DNA of 64,000 bases from Poriferisodalis sp965221945 (GCF_965221945.1 NZ_OZ244925.1:3100001-3164000), one strand, 5' to 3'; shown: positions 8,054-17,260, numbered from the stretch's first letter. Notes: a model not told the origin generated them from the sequence alone. Numbers and translations: made by a program.

Positions 8054-9433
8054 TTAGAACAACGTGAGGTACTGGTCGACCTCTCCGGCGGTGACCACGC
8101 TGTGGTGAGCCAGGAACTCGTCCTTCTTCACCTTCACGAAATAGTCGCGATAGGGACCCTCGGCGGTGTCCCCCAGTCCGGCGCCGATGACGTCACAGGA
8201 AGCGAGTTCCTCGGCGGCGTGCAGCAGGGTGGGCGGCAGCACCTCGATCCCCTTGGCTGCCACCTCTTCGGCAGACAGGGCATGCAGGTTGTCGGTGTTC
8301 GGATCGCCCGGGTCGATGTCGTTGTCGATGCCGTCGAGTCCGCAGGCCAGGTACGTCGCGAACATCAGGTACGGGTTGGCGGCGCCGTCACCCAGACGTA
8401 TCTCGATCCGGTCGGGCTCGGGGATGCGGATCATCTGCGTGCGGTTGTTTCCGCCGTACGCCGCGTACGCCGGTGCCCAGGTGGCTCCTGAGGTGGGCGC
8501 GCCCACCCCCATGCGCTTGTAGGAGTTAACGATCGGGCAGACCACCGCCACCAGGGAGCGGGCGTGGCGGGTGATCCCGCCCACGAACTTGTAGGCGAGG
8601 TCGCTCAGGCCCAGTCCCTTGGTGTCGGGCCCGCCGCCGCTGCCGCCGATGAACAGCGGTTCGTCGGTGTCGGCGGTCCACAGGCTCAGATGGGTATGCA
8701 GTCCGTTGCCGGTCTTGTCAGCAAAGGGCTTAGGCATAAACGTGGCGTAGCGGCCATCGCGCTGAGCCAGGGTGTGCACCATCAGCCGGAACAGGATCAG
8801 CCGATCGGCAGTGGTGAGCGCGTCGGAGTACAGCCAATTCTGCTCGTACTGGCCGTTGGCGTCCTCGTGGTCGTTGGCGTAGTTGCCCCAGCCCATCACG
8901 TCGAGGTTCTTCGACACCGCCACCAGGTGCGGCAGCATCCGGGTGAGGCCCTTGGCGTCGTAACACGGCAGCGTCATGTTGTCGCGTTCGTCGGCCACTG
9001 AGATGGAGCCGTCGTCGTTGCGCACCACCAGCGAGTACTCGGCCTCCACGCCGCACTTCAGCACGAGGTTGCGCTCGGCCGCCGCTTCAAGCGCCCGGCG
9101 CAGGATCACCCGGGGCGAATATGGCCACAGCTCGCCCTCCACGGTGGGATCGCACTGCATTGCGGCCACGTTCGGCTGCCATGGCAGCTGTGTATACGAG
9201 GCCGGATCGGGCAGGGCCAGGATGTCGGGGCTGGAGGGATCCTGGCCCATCGGGCCAGCCGCAAAGCCTGCAAAGCCGGCGCCGTCGCTCATCAAACCGT
9301 CCAAGGCGCTGATCGGCACCAGCTTGGCGCACGGTTTTCCGTGCATCTCCACGAACATGGCGTAGATGAACTCCACGCCGTCAGCCTCGGCCCGGCTGCG
9401 GATCTCGTCGACTGCGTCAGTGCCGTTGCTCAT
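8054..9433 (-). CDS. Glutamine-synthetase-family ligase, GlnT/GmaS-like
   Basis: 459 residues. ATP-dependent glutamate-amine ligase of the glutamine synthetase superfamily. The active-site segment FMPKPFADKTGNGLHTHLSLW at about 235-255, the GVEAEYSLV strand and NNRTQMIRIPEPDRIEIRLGDGAANPYL are typical of the GlnT/gamma-glutamylmethylamide synthetase branch rather than GlnA. Together with the three divergent glutamate-synthase-like genes, this resembles the N-methylglutamate route for methylated amines, but N-methylglutamate dehydrogenase genes are not in the window. The ATG follows AGGGGGAA. It is the first gene of a unit with the CDO-like and rhodanese genes. Confidence 0.82.
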   Translation of the reverse strand: MSNGTDAVDEIRSRAEADGVEFIYAMFVEMHGKPCAKLVPISALDGLMSDGAGFAGFAAGPMGQDPSSPDILALPDPASYTQLPWQPNVAAMQCDPTVEGELWPYSPRVILRRALEAAAERNLVLKCGVEAEYSLVVRNDDGSISVADERDNMTLPCYDAKGLTRMLPHLVAVSKNLDVMGWGNYANDHEDANGQYEQNWLYSDALTTADRLILFRLMVHTLAQRDGRYATFMPKPFADKTGNGLHTHLSLWTADTDEPLFIGGSGGGPDTKGLGLSDLAYKFVGGITRHARSLVAVVCPIVNSYKRMGVGAPTSGATWAPAYAAYGGNNRTQMIRIPEPDRIEIRLGDGAANPYLMFATYLACGLDGIDNDIDPGDPNTDNLHALSAEEVAAKGIEVLPPTLLHAAEELASCDVIGAGLGDTAEGPYRDYFVKVKKDEFLAHHSVVTAGEVDQYLTLF

Positions 9434-9596
9434 GGCGTTCCCCCTGTGATCGTGCCCTCACTGTCCGAGCCCTCATCGGCCCGACCTGAGCGCTGTCCCG
9501 CCGCCGACAGTACTCAACGGCGTGGCCGAATTTGGCTGGGCGCTACGGTTCGGGGCTGGACTGACGGCGACGAGGACCGTCGGGCGGAGGAGCGCC

Positions 9597-10496
9597 ATGT
9601 GCGGCATCGTGGGCCTGTTCTGCAAAACCGAGACCCACCGGCACGAGCTGGGCCGGCTCACGGCAGTGATGCTGCGGGAAATGCGCGACCGCGGCCCCGA
9701 CAGTGCCGGGTTCGCCGTATACGACCCGGGCACCGACGGTCGCACCCGTGTCACCGTGCTGGCCGAGGGGCGCGAGGTGGACTGGGGCCCGGTTGCGGCC
9801 GCGCTGGAAGTGGTGCTGGACGCTGAGGTGACGGTACGGGCGGTGCACGACCACGCCGTGTTCACCACCGGCGGCGATGGCCGCACCGTCCGCCAATGGA
9901 TCATCGACAACGTGGCGGGCGCGTCGGTGCTGAGCTACGGCGACCAGATCGAGCTGTACAAGGCGGTGGGCGACCCGCACCTGGTGGCTGAGCGTTACGA
10001 CCTTGCGGGGCGCACCGGCACCCATGCCTTGGCCCACACCCGCATGGCCACCGAATCGGCGGTGACCACCAACGGCTCGCACCCGTTCGTCACCGGCGCA
10101 GACACCTGCCTGGTGCACAACGGATCGCTGTCGAACCACAACCGGCTGCGGCGATTCCTGGAGGCCCAGGGCGAATCGTTCCAGACCGAGAACGACTCCG
10201 AGGTGGCGGCCGGCTACCTGTCGTGGCGGATGCGCTCGGGCAACACCATTTCCGAGGCACTTGAGGGTGCGCTGGGCGACCTGGACGGCTTCTACACGTT
10301 TGCGATTGGCGTGGCCGACGGATTCGCCATCCTGCGCGACCCCATCGCCTGCAAGCCTGCGGTGGTGGCCGAGACGGACGACTGGGTGGCCATGTCGTCG
10401 GAGTACCGAGCCATTGCGCGCCTGCCCGGCGCGACCGATGCCGAAATATGGGAGCCGGAGCCGGCCCGCATCTACGCGTGGAGTCTGGCGGCGTGA
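9597..10496 (+). CDS. Class II glutamine amidotransferase, MgsA/GlxB-like
   Basis: 299 residues. It starts MCGIVGLF, so Cys2 becomes the N-terminal nucleophile that releases ammonia from glutamine. Further conserved segments are RDRGPDSAGFAVY, HTRMATESAVT, HPF and HNGSLSNHN. The ATG is chosen because the nucleophile must be residue 2; GGAGG precedes it by five bases. It corresponds to the amidotransferase domain of glutamate synthase as a separate subunit, and is followed by the other two split domains on the same strand. It is divergent from the GmaS-like gene over 163 bases, which must contain both promoters. Confidence 0.88.
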   Translation: MCGIVGLFCKTETHRHELGRLTAVMLREMRDRGPDSAGFAVYDPGTDGRTRVTVLAEGREVDWGPVAAALEVVLDAEVTVRAVHDHAVFTTGGDGRTVRQWIIDNVAGASVLSYGDQIELYKAVGDPHLVAERYDLAGRTGTHALAHTRMATESAVTTNGSHPFVTGADTCLVHNGSLSNHNRLRRFLEAQGESFQTENDSEVAAGYLSWRMRSGNTISEALEGALGDLDGFYTFAIGVADGFAILRDPIACKPAVVAETDDWVAMSSEYRAIARLPGATDAEIWEPEPARIYAWSLAA

Positions 10497-10509
10497 GGGG
10501 CCGAGCGGC

Positions 10510-11244
10510 ATGAGCGGGGCCGCGCGCGTCTTCGATCTCGCCGAGGTGAGCCGGCGAGAACTCAATCAGGCACTGCACAACGCCCCCGACGGAGAGTCCT
10601 TCAACATTGTCAATCCCCGCGGCGCCCATGCGGTTGCGTGTGGCATCGCTGCCGCGATCGACGTAGTGGTGCGCGGCTCGGTGGGCTACTACTGCGCTGG
10701 CATGCACCAGCGCGGCCGGATCCTGGTGGAGGGCAATGCCAGCACTGGACTGGCCGAGAACATCATGTCCGGGGTGGTGCGCATCACCGGCAACGCCACC
10801 ATGTCAGCGGGCGCGACGGGCTGCGGTGGCCTCCTGGTTGTGGGGGGCAATGCGGGCGCCCGGTGTGGCATCTCCATGAAGGGCGTCGACATCGTGGTAG
10901 GCGGCAACGTCGGCCACATGAGTGCGTTCATGGCCCAAGCCGGGAACCTGGTGGTGTGTGGCGATGCTGCGGCGGACTTGGGCGACTCCATCTACGAGGC
11001 GCAGATCTTTGTACGGGGCGACGTAGAGTCGCTGGGCGCGGACTGTGTACCCAAGGAGATGCGGCCCGAACATCTCGACACGCTGGCCCGGCTGCTGGCC
11101 GCGGCTGGCGGGGCGACTGATGGGGCTAACGCCGGCGACTTTCGCCGCTACGGCTCGGCCCGGCGCCTTTACAACTTCACCATCGACGACGTGGACGCAC
11201 TGCAAGCGACCGCCGCAGCCGGCACGGCGACGGCCATCCGATGA
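10510..11244 (+). CDS. Glutamate synthase domain-3-like protein, MgsB/GlxC-like
   Basis: 244 residues forming the right-handed GxGxG beta-helix that is the C-terminal domain of large-chain glutamate synthase, here as a separate subunit. Repeated Gly/Val-rich turns are visible: VRGSVGYYCAGM, ITGNATMSAGATG, VGGNAGARCG, VGGNVGHM and VCGDAAADLGDS. In N-methylglutamate synthase this subunit links the amidotransferase and FMN subunits. It begins 13 bases after the amidotransferase stop and overlaps the next start by four bases. Confidence 0.86.
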   Translation: MSGAARVFDLAEVSRRELNQALHNAPDGESFNIVNPRGAHAVACGIAAAIDVVVRGSVGYYCAGMHQRGRILVEGNASTGLAENIMSGVVRITGNATMSAGATGCGGLLVVGGNAGARCGISMKGVDIVVGGNVGHMSAFMAQAGNLVVCGDAAADLGDSIYEAQIFVRGDVESLGADCVPKEMRPEHLDTLARLLAAAGGATDGANAGDFRRYGSARRLYNFTIDDVDALQATAAAGTATAIR

Positions 11245-12632
11245 CTGGGACACCGGCTGGGACACCGAACGGCGGCCCCACACCGACCGGCAACTCGGCG
11301 CCTCTCGCCAACACTGACCCTGACTACTGGCACCTGCGCGAGTCGTACACGTTCGACCGCAACGTGATCGCCGAGATCCGTCGGGCTGCCAACACCGGCA
11401 TCTACCGCATCCGGGGATGGGGGGCCAAGCGCCGCCTGCCCACCCTCGACGACCTCGTGTTCCTCGGGGCGTCGATGTCGCGCTACCCGCTGGAGGGATA
11501 CCGCGAGGCCTGCGGCACCGATGTGGTGATCGGCGAGGACCGGGCCGAGCGGCCAGTGCACCTGAAGATCCCGGTCACCATCGCCGGCATGAGCTTCGGC
11601 TCGCTGTCGGCCCAAGCCAAAGAAGCGCTCGGCCGGGGCGCGTCGGCGGCGGGGACCTCCACCACCACCGGCGACGGCGGCATGACCACCGAGGAGCGCG
11701 AGCACTCCTCGGTGCTCGTCTACCAGTACCTGCCGTCTCGCTACGGCATGAACCCCGACCATCTGCGGGTGGCCGATGCCATCGAGGTGGTGGTGGGCCA
11801 GGGGGCCAAGCCGGGCGGCGGCGGGATGCTGCTCGGCCAGAAGATCACCGAGCGGGTGGCCGAGATGCGCACGCTGCCCACCGGGATCGACCAGCGCTCG
11901 GCGTGCCGCCATCCTGACTGGACCGGTCCCGACGACCTGGAAATCAAGATCGGCGAGCTGCGCGAGATCACCGACTGGAAGGTGCCGATCTACGTGAAGG
12001 TGGGTGCCGCACGCCCCTACTACGACACAGCGCTGGCGGTGAAGGCCGGCGCCGACGCCGTGGTGGTCGACGGCATGCAGGGGGGCACCGCCGCGACACA
12101 AGACGTGTTCATCGAGCACGTCGGCATCCCGACGGTCGCTGCGATTCCCGAAGCCGTACGGGCCCTGCGCGAGCTCGGCGTTCACCGCCGTGAGGTGAAG
12201 CTCATCGCAGCAGGCGGCTTCCGCTCAGGCGCGGATGTGGCGAAGGCACTGGCGCTGGGCGCCGACGCTGCGTCGATCGGCACTGCTGCACTGATCGCCA
12301 TCGGCGACAACGACCCCGCCTATGAGGCCGAATACCAGGCGCTAGGAACCTCAGCGGGCTTCTGGGAGGACTTCCAAGCCGGCACTGACCCGGCCGGCAT
12401 CACCACCCAAGACCCTGAGCTGTCGGCCCGGCTCGACCCGGTGCTGGCCGGGCGGCGCCTGGCCAACTACTTGCAGGTGCTCACTATCGAGACGCAGATC
12501 CTGGCCCGCGCGAACGGCAAGTCCCACGTCCTGAACCTGGAACCCGAAGACCTCGCTGCGCTCACAGTCGAGGCTGCCGCCATGGCCAAGGTGCCGCTGG
12601 CCGGCACGAGCTGGGTGCCTGGAGCCGATTGA
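11241..12632 (+). CDS. FMN-binding glutamate synthase-like protein, MgsC/GlxD-like
   Basis: 463 residues. It corresponds to the FMN/Fe-S synthase domain of glutamate synthase: PVTIAGMSFGSLSAQAKEALGRGA, TSTTTGDGGM, the phosphate-binding VKVGAARPYYDTALAVKAGADAVVVDGMQGGTAA region, and AAGGFRSGADVAKALALGADA. It should couple ammonia from the amidotransferase subunit (or a methylated amine) to a 2-oxoacid. ATGA overlap with the previous gene indicates translational coupling. The amine used cannot be settled from sequence. Confidence 0.87.
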   Translation: MTGTPAGTPNGGPTPTGNSAPLANTDPDYWHLRESYTFDRNVIAEIRRAANTGIYRIRGWGAKRRLPTLDDLVFLGASMSRYPLEGYREACGTDVVIGEDRAERPVHLKIPVTIAGMSFGSLSAQAKEALGRGASAAGTSTTTGDGGMTTEEREHSSVLVYQYLPSRYGMNPDHLRVADAIEVVVGQGAKPGGGGMLLGQKITERVAEMRTLPTGIDQRSACRHPDWTGPDDLEIKIGELREITDWKVPIYVKVGAARPYYDTALAVKAGADAVVVDGMQGGTAATQDVFIEHVGIPTVAAIPEAVRALRELGVHRREVKLIAAGGFRSGADVAKALALGADAASIGTAALIAIGDNDPAYEAEYQALGTSAGFWEDFQAGTDPAGITTQDPELSARLDPVLAGRRLANYLQVLTIETQILARANGKSHVLNLEPEDLAALTVEAAAMAKVPLAGTSWVPGAD

Positions 12633-12657
12633 CTCGGCCCAGGCCTGGGAACATCCG

Positions 12658-13434
12658 CTAGCGGCCCTGCCACTGGGGTGGGCGCTTCTCGGAGAATGCG
12701 CGGGGGCCCTCGATGAAGTCGGCGCTGTTGTTCATCGCTCGCACCGCGTCGTAGCGGCCTTCGTGCGCTGCTCGCACGCTGGCCTCGTTGAGGCCCTGCA
12801 TCGCAGCTTGCTTGGTCGCGCGGATGGACATCGGCGAGCATTCGAGGATCATCTCGGCCCAGCGACGGGCGCATGCCAACGCCTCGCCTTTGGGGACCAC
12901 CTCGGCGACGATGCCCAACTCCTTGGCCTCAGCTGCGGGCACGTGACGGCCGGTCAGCATCATGCTCATGGCCCGCTTCAGCCCGATGTGTCGCGGCAGC
13001 CGGTGAACTCCACCCGCAAGCGCAGCCAGGCCCACCTTCGGCTCTGGCAACGCCAGCAGCGCGTTCTCCGATGCGACGATGATGTCGCAGGCCAGCGCGA
13101 TCTCGAAGCCGCCGCCCATCGCTACGCCATTCACGGCTCCGATCACTGGCTTGTCGAGGTCCCAGCGCGACGTCAATCCGCCGAAACCCGACGACGGCAT
13201 AGCCGAACGATCACCACCCTCGGCCTGGTACCTCAAGTCGTTGCCTGCAGAGAACGCCCGGTCACCCTCGCCGGTCACAATCGCGACCCAGAGATCCGGG
13301 TCGTTCTGGAATTCGTCGAACTGGTCCGACATCTCGGCATTGCCCGGCGGGTGCAGTGCATTCATCCGCTCCGGCCGGTTGATCGTCACGACGAACAGGT
13401 GCCCGTCGCGTTCCGAATAACAGAATTCACCCAT
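12658..13434 (-). CDS. Enoyl-CoA hydratase/isomerase (crotonase family)
   Basis: 258 residues. Oxyanion-hole segments FSAGNDLRYQAEGG and GAVNGVAMGGGFEIALACDIIVAS are present, then LPEPKVGLAALAGGVHRLPRHIG. This pattern fits acyl-CoA hydration or isomerisation in fatty-acid or side-chain breakdown; the substrate is unknown. MGEFCYSERDG is taken as the N-terminus; the frame stays open 33 codons upstream, but that part is Arg/Pro-rich and unlike the family. Convergent with the MgsC-like gene. Confidence 0.85.
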   Translation of the reverse strand: MGEFCYSERDGHLFVVTINRPERMNALHPPGNAEMSDQFDEFQNDPDLWVAIVTGEGDRAFSAGNDLRYQAEGGDRSAMPSSGFGGLTSRWDLDKPVIGAVNGVAMGGGFEIALACDIIVASENALLALPEPKVGLAALAGGVHRLPRHIGLKRAMSMMLTGRHVPAAEAKELGIVAEVVPKGEALACARRWAEMILECSPMSIRATKQAAMQGLNEASVRAAHEGRYDAVRAMNNSADFIEGPRAFSEKRPPQWQGR

Positions 13435-13533
13435 GCCGGGCGAACTTAGTAGTCCCCTCTCGGCTTCGCTCAGCGTTGGCCGGCGCGTTCTCGGCGCGGG
13501 TCGGTTTGGTGGCGCTGCGGGGCACCGGCGCAA

Positions 13534-14151
13534 TCAGTCGGCTGGCGAGTAGATGGGGTGGGTGCCGAACTGGTTCTTCGTGACGGGTGTGCCGGTCTCG
13601 GCATAGAACGCCGTGCCGCGCACGACCGAGTCGAGATATGACGGCAGCGCTCGCCGGATCATATGCTCGGCATAGTGCTCTCGCTCAGCGGCCGGCACGT
13701 CGTCGCGCAGCAGTGCCACGACCTTGATGGTGAACTCGCACCCGGGTGATCCGGCGCTGTCCGCCGACGTCTTACTCTCCGCAGGCTCGGTGATGCGCCA
13801 ACGGACGAGCGCAGTGCGGGCTTGTGGCGGGCCGAGCACCAAGTCGTAACCGGCGCCGTCGAACCAGTCGAGGAACTCGCGCTGGTAGTGAACGCCGCTG
13901 TAGTAGTAGACGTGATCGCGGCTGCGTGCACCGTCCCAGCGCTTCACCTCGTTGCGCTCGCAGAACGGGTGGATGTTGGTGAGGTTGCCGGACTCGCTGA
14001 TGGCCTCCCAGACGTCGGCAGGCGGGGCCACCACGGCGACGCTGGCGATGATCGGTTCCATCGGCTCGATGCCGCGAGCCCCCAATCGGTCGATCAGCGT
14101 CTCGTCGGACGGTGTCAGTGCACTGCTCGTCGCTTCATTCGCATCGTCCAT
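13534..14151 (-). CDS. SRPBCC-family protein (START-like fold)
   Basis: About 205 residues. The SRPBCC start VVAPPADVWEAISESGNLTNIHPFCERNEV at about residue 40 is followed by alternating strands (HVYYYSGVHYQREFLDWFDGAGYDLVLG). The fold binds hydrophobic ligands or acts in ring cyclisation; no specific function can be given. No strong ribosome site marks the start; ATG at 14149-14151 is chosen because the conserved domain begins shortly after. About 100 bases upstream of the crotonase, same strand. Confidence 0.6.
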   Translation of the reverse strand: MDDANEATSSALTPSDETLIDRLGARGIEPMEPIIASVAVVAPPADVWEAISESGNLTNIHPFCERNEVKRWDGARSRDHVYYYSGVHYQREFLDWFDGAGYDLVLGPPQARTALVRWRITEPAESKTSADSAGSPGCEFTIKVVALLRDDVPAAEREHYAEHMIRRALPSYLDSVVRGTAFYAETGTPVTKNQFGTHPIYSPAD

Positions 14152-14436
14152 TTCGTCATTCTGGACCCTGTGAGCAACGCGTGCCCGCGGACATGCTGAG
14201 CGGCATCGCGCCCGCACTCATTTCGGCCTCATACCCGTGATTACGGGGCCAAGGGGATCGATATGTTCGCCATGAGTGATGGTCTCGGTGAGAACTTCGC
14301 CGGCGGCAGCGACGCGGTGCTTCAGGTCGCCGTGACGATGCAGTCCGGCACCATCGGCAGCCACAACAGCGCTCTAGTCAACGCGTAGCAGGCCGCATCG
14401 GCTGACAGCCCAGGGTCGGCGGAGCTGCCGTCGCGC

Positions 14437-14841
14437 TCAGACCCTTGGCAGAAGCTGGGTGGTCTCGATGATGCGGGAATCTTCCAGCGCTGCCGCTCGG
14501 ATAGGCGCGATGGCCAAGTAGTCAGGGTCGCGGAACATCGCAAGGAACTGGGCGCGCGTGGGATAGCGAACCAGGATGGCAATGTCCCACTGCTCCGAGG
14601 TCGGGCCGACCGCCGTGTGCCCGGCACACCCCATCCAGATCGGCTCGCCGCCGAATCGAGGGTGCAGCTCGGCGAAGCGGCGTCCATATTCCCGGTAGGC
14701 GGCCTGTCCGGACAGGCCGTCGACGCCATAGCCCGACTCGGCGGTCTCGCGGTAGCGCAGCAGGTTGAGCATCACGACCGGCTCGTCGGGGTCGCCTTCC
14801 GCAACGGCGTCAATCTGGGCGGTCGAAGCGTGTTTGTGCAC
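14437..14841 (-). CDS. DUF1330-like small protein
   Basis: 134 residues from a GTG start with AGGAG eight bases upstream. The core EPVVMLNLLRYRE, then YREYGRRFAELHPRFGGEPIWMG and ILVRYPTRAQFLAMFRDPDYLAIAPIRAAALEDSRIIET, matches the DUF1330 ferredoxin-like fold. No enzymatic function is established for this family. Upstream (transcriptionally) lies the PhyH gene on the same strand, 77 bases away, so co-transcription is possible. The 14152-14436 stretch between it and the SRPBCC gene holds only one unconvincing 41-codon frame. Confidence 0.72.
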   Translation of the reverse strand: MHKHASTAQIDAVAEGDPDEPVVMLNLLRYRETAESGYGVDGLSGQAAYREYGRRFAELHPRFGGEPIWMGCAGHTAVGPTSEQWDIAILVRYPTRAQFLAMFRDPDYLAIAPIRAAALEDSRIIETTQLLPRV

Positions 14842-14918
14842 GAGAGCTCCTGTTCAGTTCGTGGAAGGGGTGGAATCCGGCGGCTCGCCGAGCGCCGTTG
14901 GACTGACGGCGTGGCCGC

Positions 14919-15827
14919 TCAGGCCGGGCGGGGCCACACGATCGGGTAGTGGTCGGTCTCCATCGGCGCGCCAGGCACCAATTCGGCATAGTGCAGCGCG
15001 TCGGCCGTGCCGATGCGGGGGTCGTAGCGGACGTCGTCGCCGATGTAGCGCGCGGCGTAGCCCCTGCGGGCGCGGCCGGGGTTCGAGTTGCCCCGCGAAC
15101 CGTGGAGGATCATCGCCCAGAACGCGACGGCGTCACCCGGCTGGAGATCGAACGACACGATGTCGTAGGCGTCGCGGTCAGCCTCGACATCGGGCGCCGG
15201 CTCGTAGTCAGGGTTCTGCTTGTAGTCGTGAGCGTTGGTCGGTGCGAAGGTGCGCGGTTGGAACCAACGGTCCCAGGCATGCGAACCCCGCACGTACTCG
15301 ACCCTGCCGTTCGTGGCGTCCACCTCGTCGAGGGCGATCCAGAACGACATCACCTGGCGTCCCGAGATCGGCCAGTAGGGCTGATCGTTGTGCCACGGCA
15401 CCGACTGGCTCGCGCCGGGGGCCTTGACGAAGAGCTGGTCGTAGTACATGCGCACCGTCGGCGAGCCGAACATGGCCGACGCGTACTCGCCCAAACGCGA
15501 GTGGAGAACGAATTCTTCGAACACCGAACGGAAACGCCACAGGTCCAGCCCACCGAAGAAACCGGTCGACTCATAGGCGTGTGCAGTCGGACTCGGGTTC
15601 GCCATCTCCTCGGCGACGCCCTCGCGCAGTCGCTCCACCCATTCGGCGTCGACAACATTGCGGAGTACGACGACACCATCGGCGCGAAACCGCTCGACCG
15701 TGTCGTCATCGACGATCGGTTGTGCCGGTCGATCAAGCCCCGGTCGATCAAGCCCCGGTCGATCAAGCCCTGGTTGATCAAGCCTCGGTTGATCAAGCCC
15801 CGATCGATCAAGCACTGTGTCGCTCAT
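14919..15827 (-). CDS. Phytanoyl-CoA dioxygenase (PhyH) family protein
   Basis: 302 residues. Fe(II)/2-oxoglutarate oxygenase with the metal site WHNDQPYW (H146, D148) and ILHGS (H242), and a candidate 2-oxoglutarate Arg in NPGRARRGYAARY. PhyH proteins hydroxylate fatty acyl or small-molecule substrates; the substrate here is unknown. The first 35 residues are a pentapeptide repeat (GLDRP/GLDQP type, six DNA units) not part of the fold. It is divergent from the MaoC gene across 75 bases. Confidence 0.85.
   Translation of the reverse strand: MSDTVLDRSGLDQPRLDQPGLDRPGLDRPGLDRPAQPIVDDDTVERFRADGVVVLRNVVDAEWVERLREGVAEEMANPSPTAHAYESTGFFGGLDLWRFRSVFEEFVLHSRLGEYASAMFGSPTVRMYYDQLFVKAPGASQSVPWHNDQPYWPISGRQVMSFWIALDEVDATNGRVEYVRGSHAWDRWFQPRTFAPTNAHDYKQNPDYEPAPDVEADRDAYDIVSFDLQPGDAVAFWAMILHGSRGNSNPGRARRGYAARYIGDDVRYDPRIGTADALHYAELVPGAPMETDHYPIVWPRPA
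15731..15820. repeat. Six tandem 15-bp units inside the PhyH gene 5' end
   Basis: Units beginning GATCAAGCC start at 15731, 15746, 15761, 15776, 15791 and 15806 with a few substitutions. The 15-bp period keeps the reading frame and encodes a five-residue unit, so copy-number change would alter only the length of the N-terminal tail. The repeat also creates a run of GATC and TGATCA sites. Confidence 0.9.
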
Positions 15828-15902
15828 CGTCGTCCCCTGTCGTCAGCACCAAGTCAACACGATGGGTGCACCGCACTGCCAGACTCATGGCGAGGAGGCG
15901 AC

Positions 15903-16415
15903 ATGAGCGACGATCAGAGCAGCAGCAGTGGTTCGGGGGCGATCCCCGGACTCCCGCCTCGGCCGCATCGGGGCTGGACCTTTAACGAGCAACCCGTCGG
16001 CAAGCGCTGGAGCACAAGCCGCCGAACGATCACCGAAACCGACCTAGTCGTGTACGCCACGCAGTTCGGCTTCGCCGAGGGGCTCTTCTTGGATGCCACC
16101 GCCGCCGAGCGTGCCGGCTATGACGGGAGACTTGTGCCGGGCAGCTTGGTGATGTCGCTAGCTGAGGGCTTGATCATCAGTGGCGGCGCCATTGCCGACA
16201 CCGGAGTGGCCTACTTGGGCGCCACTGTCGAAGTCAAGGGGCCCACGTTCGTCGGTGACACCCTGCAGGTGGTCGCCGAGGTCACCGCGGCCCGACTCAC
16301 CTCACGGGGCGACCGCGGCATCGTGACCACGCGCAACGAGGTCTTCAACCAGCACGGCAAGCTCGTGATGGTGTATTCCCCCACACGCATGGTCCTCGGC
16401 CGTCACGCCGATTAG
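15903..16415 (+). CDS. MaoC-like (R)-specific enoyl-CoA hydratase/dehydratase
   Basis: 170 residues, hot-dog fold. ITETDLVVYATQFGF and the following GRLVPGSLVMSLAEGLI match MaoC-domain dehydratases, as does GATVEVKGPTFVGDTLQVVAEV. Such proteins hydrate trans-2-enoyl-CoA. The usual catalytic His is not obvious in the VVYATQFGF region, so activity is uncertain. GAGGAGG lies six bases before the ATG. A Ser/Gly-rich N-terminus of about 20 residues precedes the domain. The next gene, an SDR, is 68 bases downstream on the same strand. Confidence 0.8.
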   Translation: MSDDQSSSSGSGAIPGLPPRPHRGWTFNEQPVGKRWSTSRRTITETDLVVYATQFGFAEGLFLDATAAERAGYDGRLVPGSLVMSLAEGLIISGGAIADTGVAYLGATVEVKGPTFVGDTLQVVAEVTAARLTSRGDRGIVTTRNEVFNQHGKLVMVYSPTRMVLGRHAD

Positions 16416-16483
16416 GCCAACGCGGGTCTGATAGCGGCAGTACGGTCGGCGGGATTCTTGGATCGACGGCAGGGAGCTAATTG

Positions 16484-17260
16484 ATGAGCAGGTTCACGGG
16501 TCGGGTGGCGATTGTGACGGGAGCGGCCGGGGGAATCGGGCTGGCGGCTTGTGCCCGGTTTGCCTCGGAGGGAGCGTCGGTGGTTGCGGTGGACCTGGCG
16601 TCGGCCGACCTCGACGCCGCGGTGGGGGCCATCGAAGGCGCTGGTGGCACAGCGCTGTCCGTGCCCGCCGACGTCACCAATTCCGCCCAAGTCGCCGGCT
16701 ACGTCGACGCTGCCCGTGAGGCTTTCGGACGCGTCGACGTCCTGTTTAACAACGCAGGCATCGAGGGCACCTACGCCCCGATGATCGAGTACTCCGAGGA
16801 GTCCTTTGACCAGGTCATTGCGGTCAACGTGCGCGGCGTGTGGCTCGGCATCAAGTACGCCGCCCCGGCGATGATCGCAAGCGGCGGCGGGTCCATCGTG
16901 AACACGGCATCGGTGGCTGGCCTGCTTGGCTCCCGGGGCATCTCTCCGTACTCGGCGAGCAAGCACGCTGTCGCCGGGCTCACCAAGTCGGCCGCGCTGG
17001 AACTGGCGACTTCTGGCGTGCGGGTCAACGCCGTGTGCCCTGCGCCCATTGAGACGCGCATGATGCGGTCGCTGGAGGCTTACATCGGTGGCGACGACGC
17101 TGACGACATCCGCAAGAGATTCGCCGAACGCCTGCCCGTGCAGCGTTACGGCGAACCCCACGAAGTCGCTGCGCTGGTGGCGTTCCTGGCTTCCGACGAA
17201 GCCAGCTACATCACCGGCAGCCTCTACCCCATCGACGGCGGCTTCACCGCCGGCCGCTGA
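16484..17260 (+). CDS. Short-chain dehydrogenase/reductase (SDR)
   Basis: 258 residues, classical SDR. It has the cofactor motif TGAAGGIG near residue 12, NNAG at about 88-91, a catalytic Ser in NTASVAGLLG, and YSASK as the active-site Tyr/Lys; the C-terminus ends with YITGSLYPIDGGF. An Asp after the second strand (VDLAS) suggests NAD(H) preference. The ATG at 16484 follows AGGGAG; a TTG just before it is less likely. Substrate unknown; it could pair with the upstream MaoC gene. Confidence 0.9.
   Translation: MSRFTGRVAIVTGAAGGIGLAACARFASEGASVVAVDLASADLDAAVGAIEGAGGTALSVPADVTNSAQVAGYVDAAREAFGRVDVLFNNAGIEGTYAPMIEYSEESFDQVIAVNVRGVWLGIKYAAPAMIASGGGSIVNTASVAGLLGSRGISPYSASKHAVAGLTKSAALELATSGVRVNAVCPAPIETRMMRSLEAYIGGDDADDIRKRFAERLPVQRYGEPHEVAALVAFLASDEASYITGSLYPIDGGFTAGR

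Noticed and set aside
14263..14388. 41-codon plus-strand frame with an AAGGGG upstream
   Set aside because: No recognisable domain, very short and isolated between genes on the other strand; chance frame is as likely.
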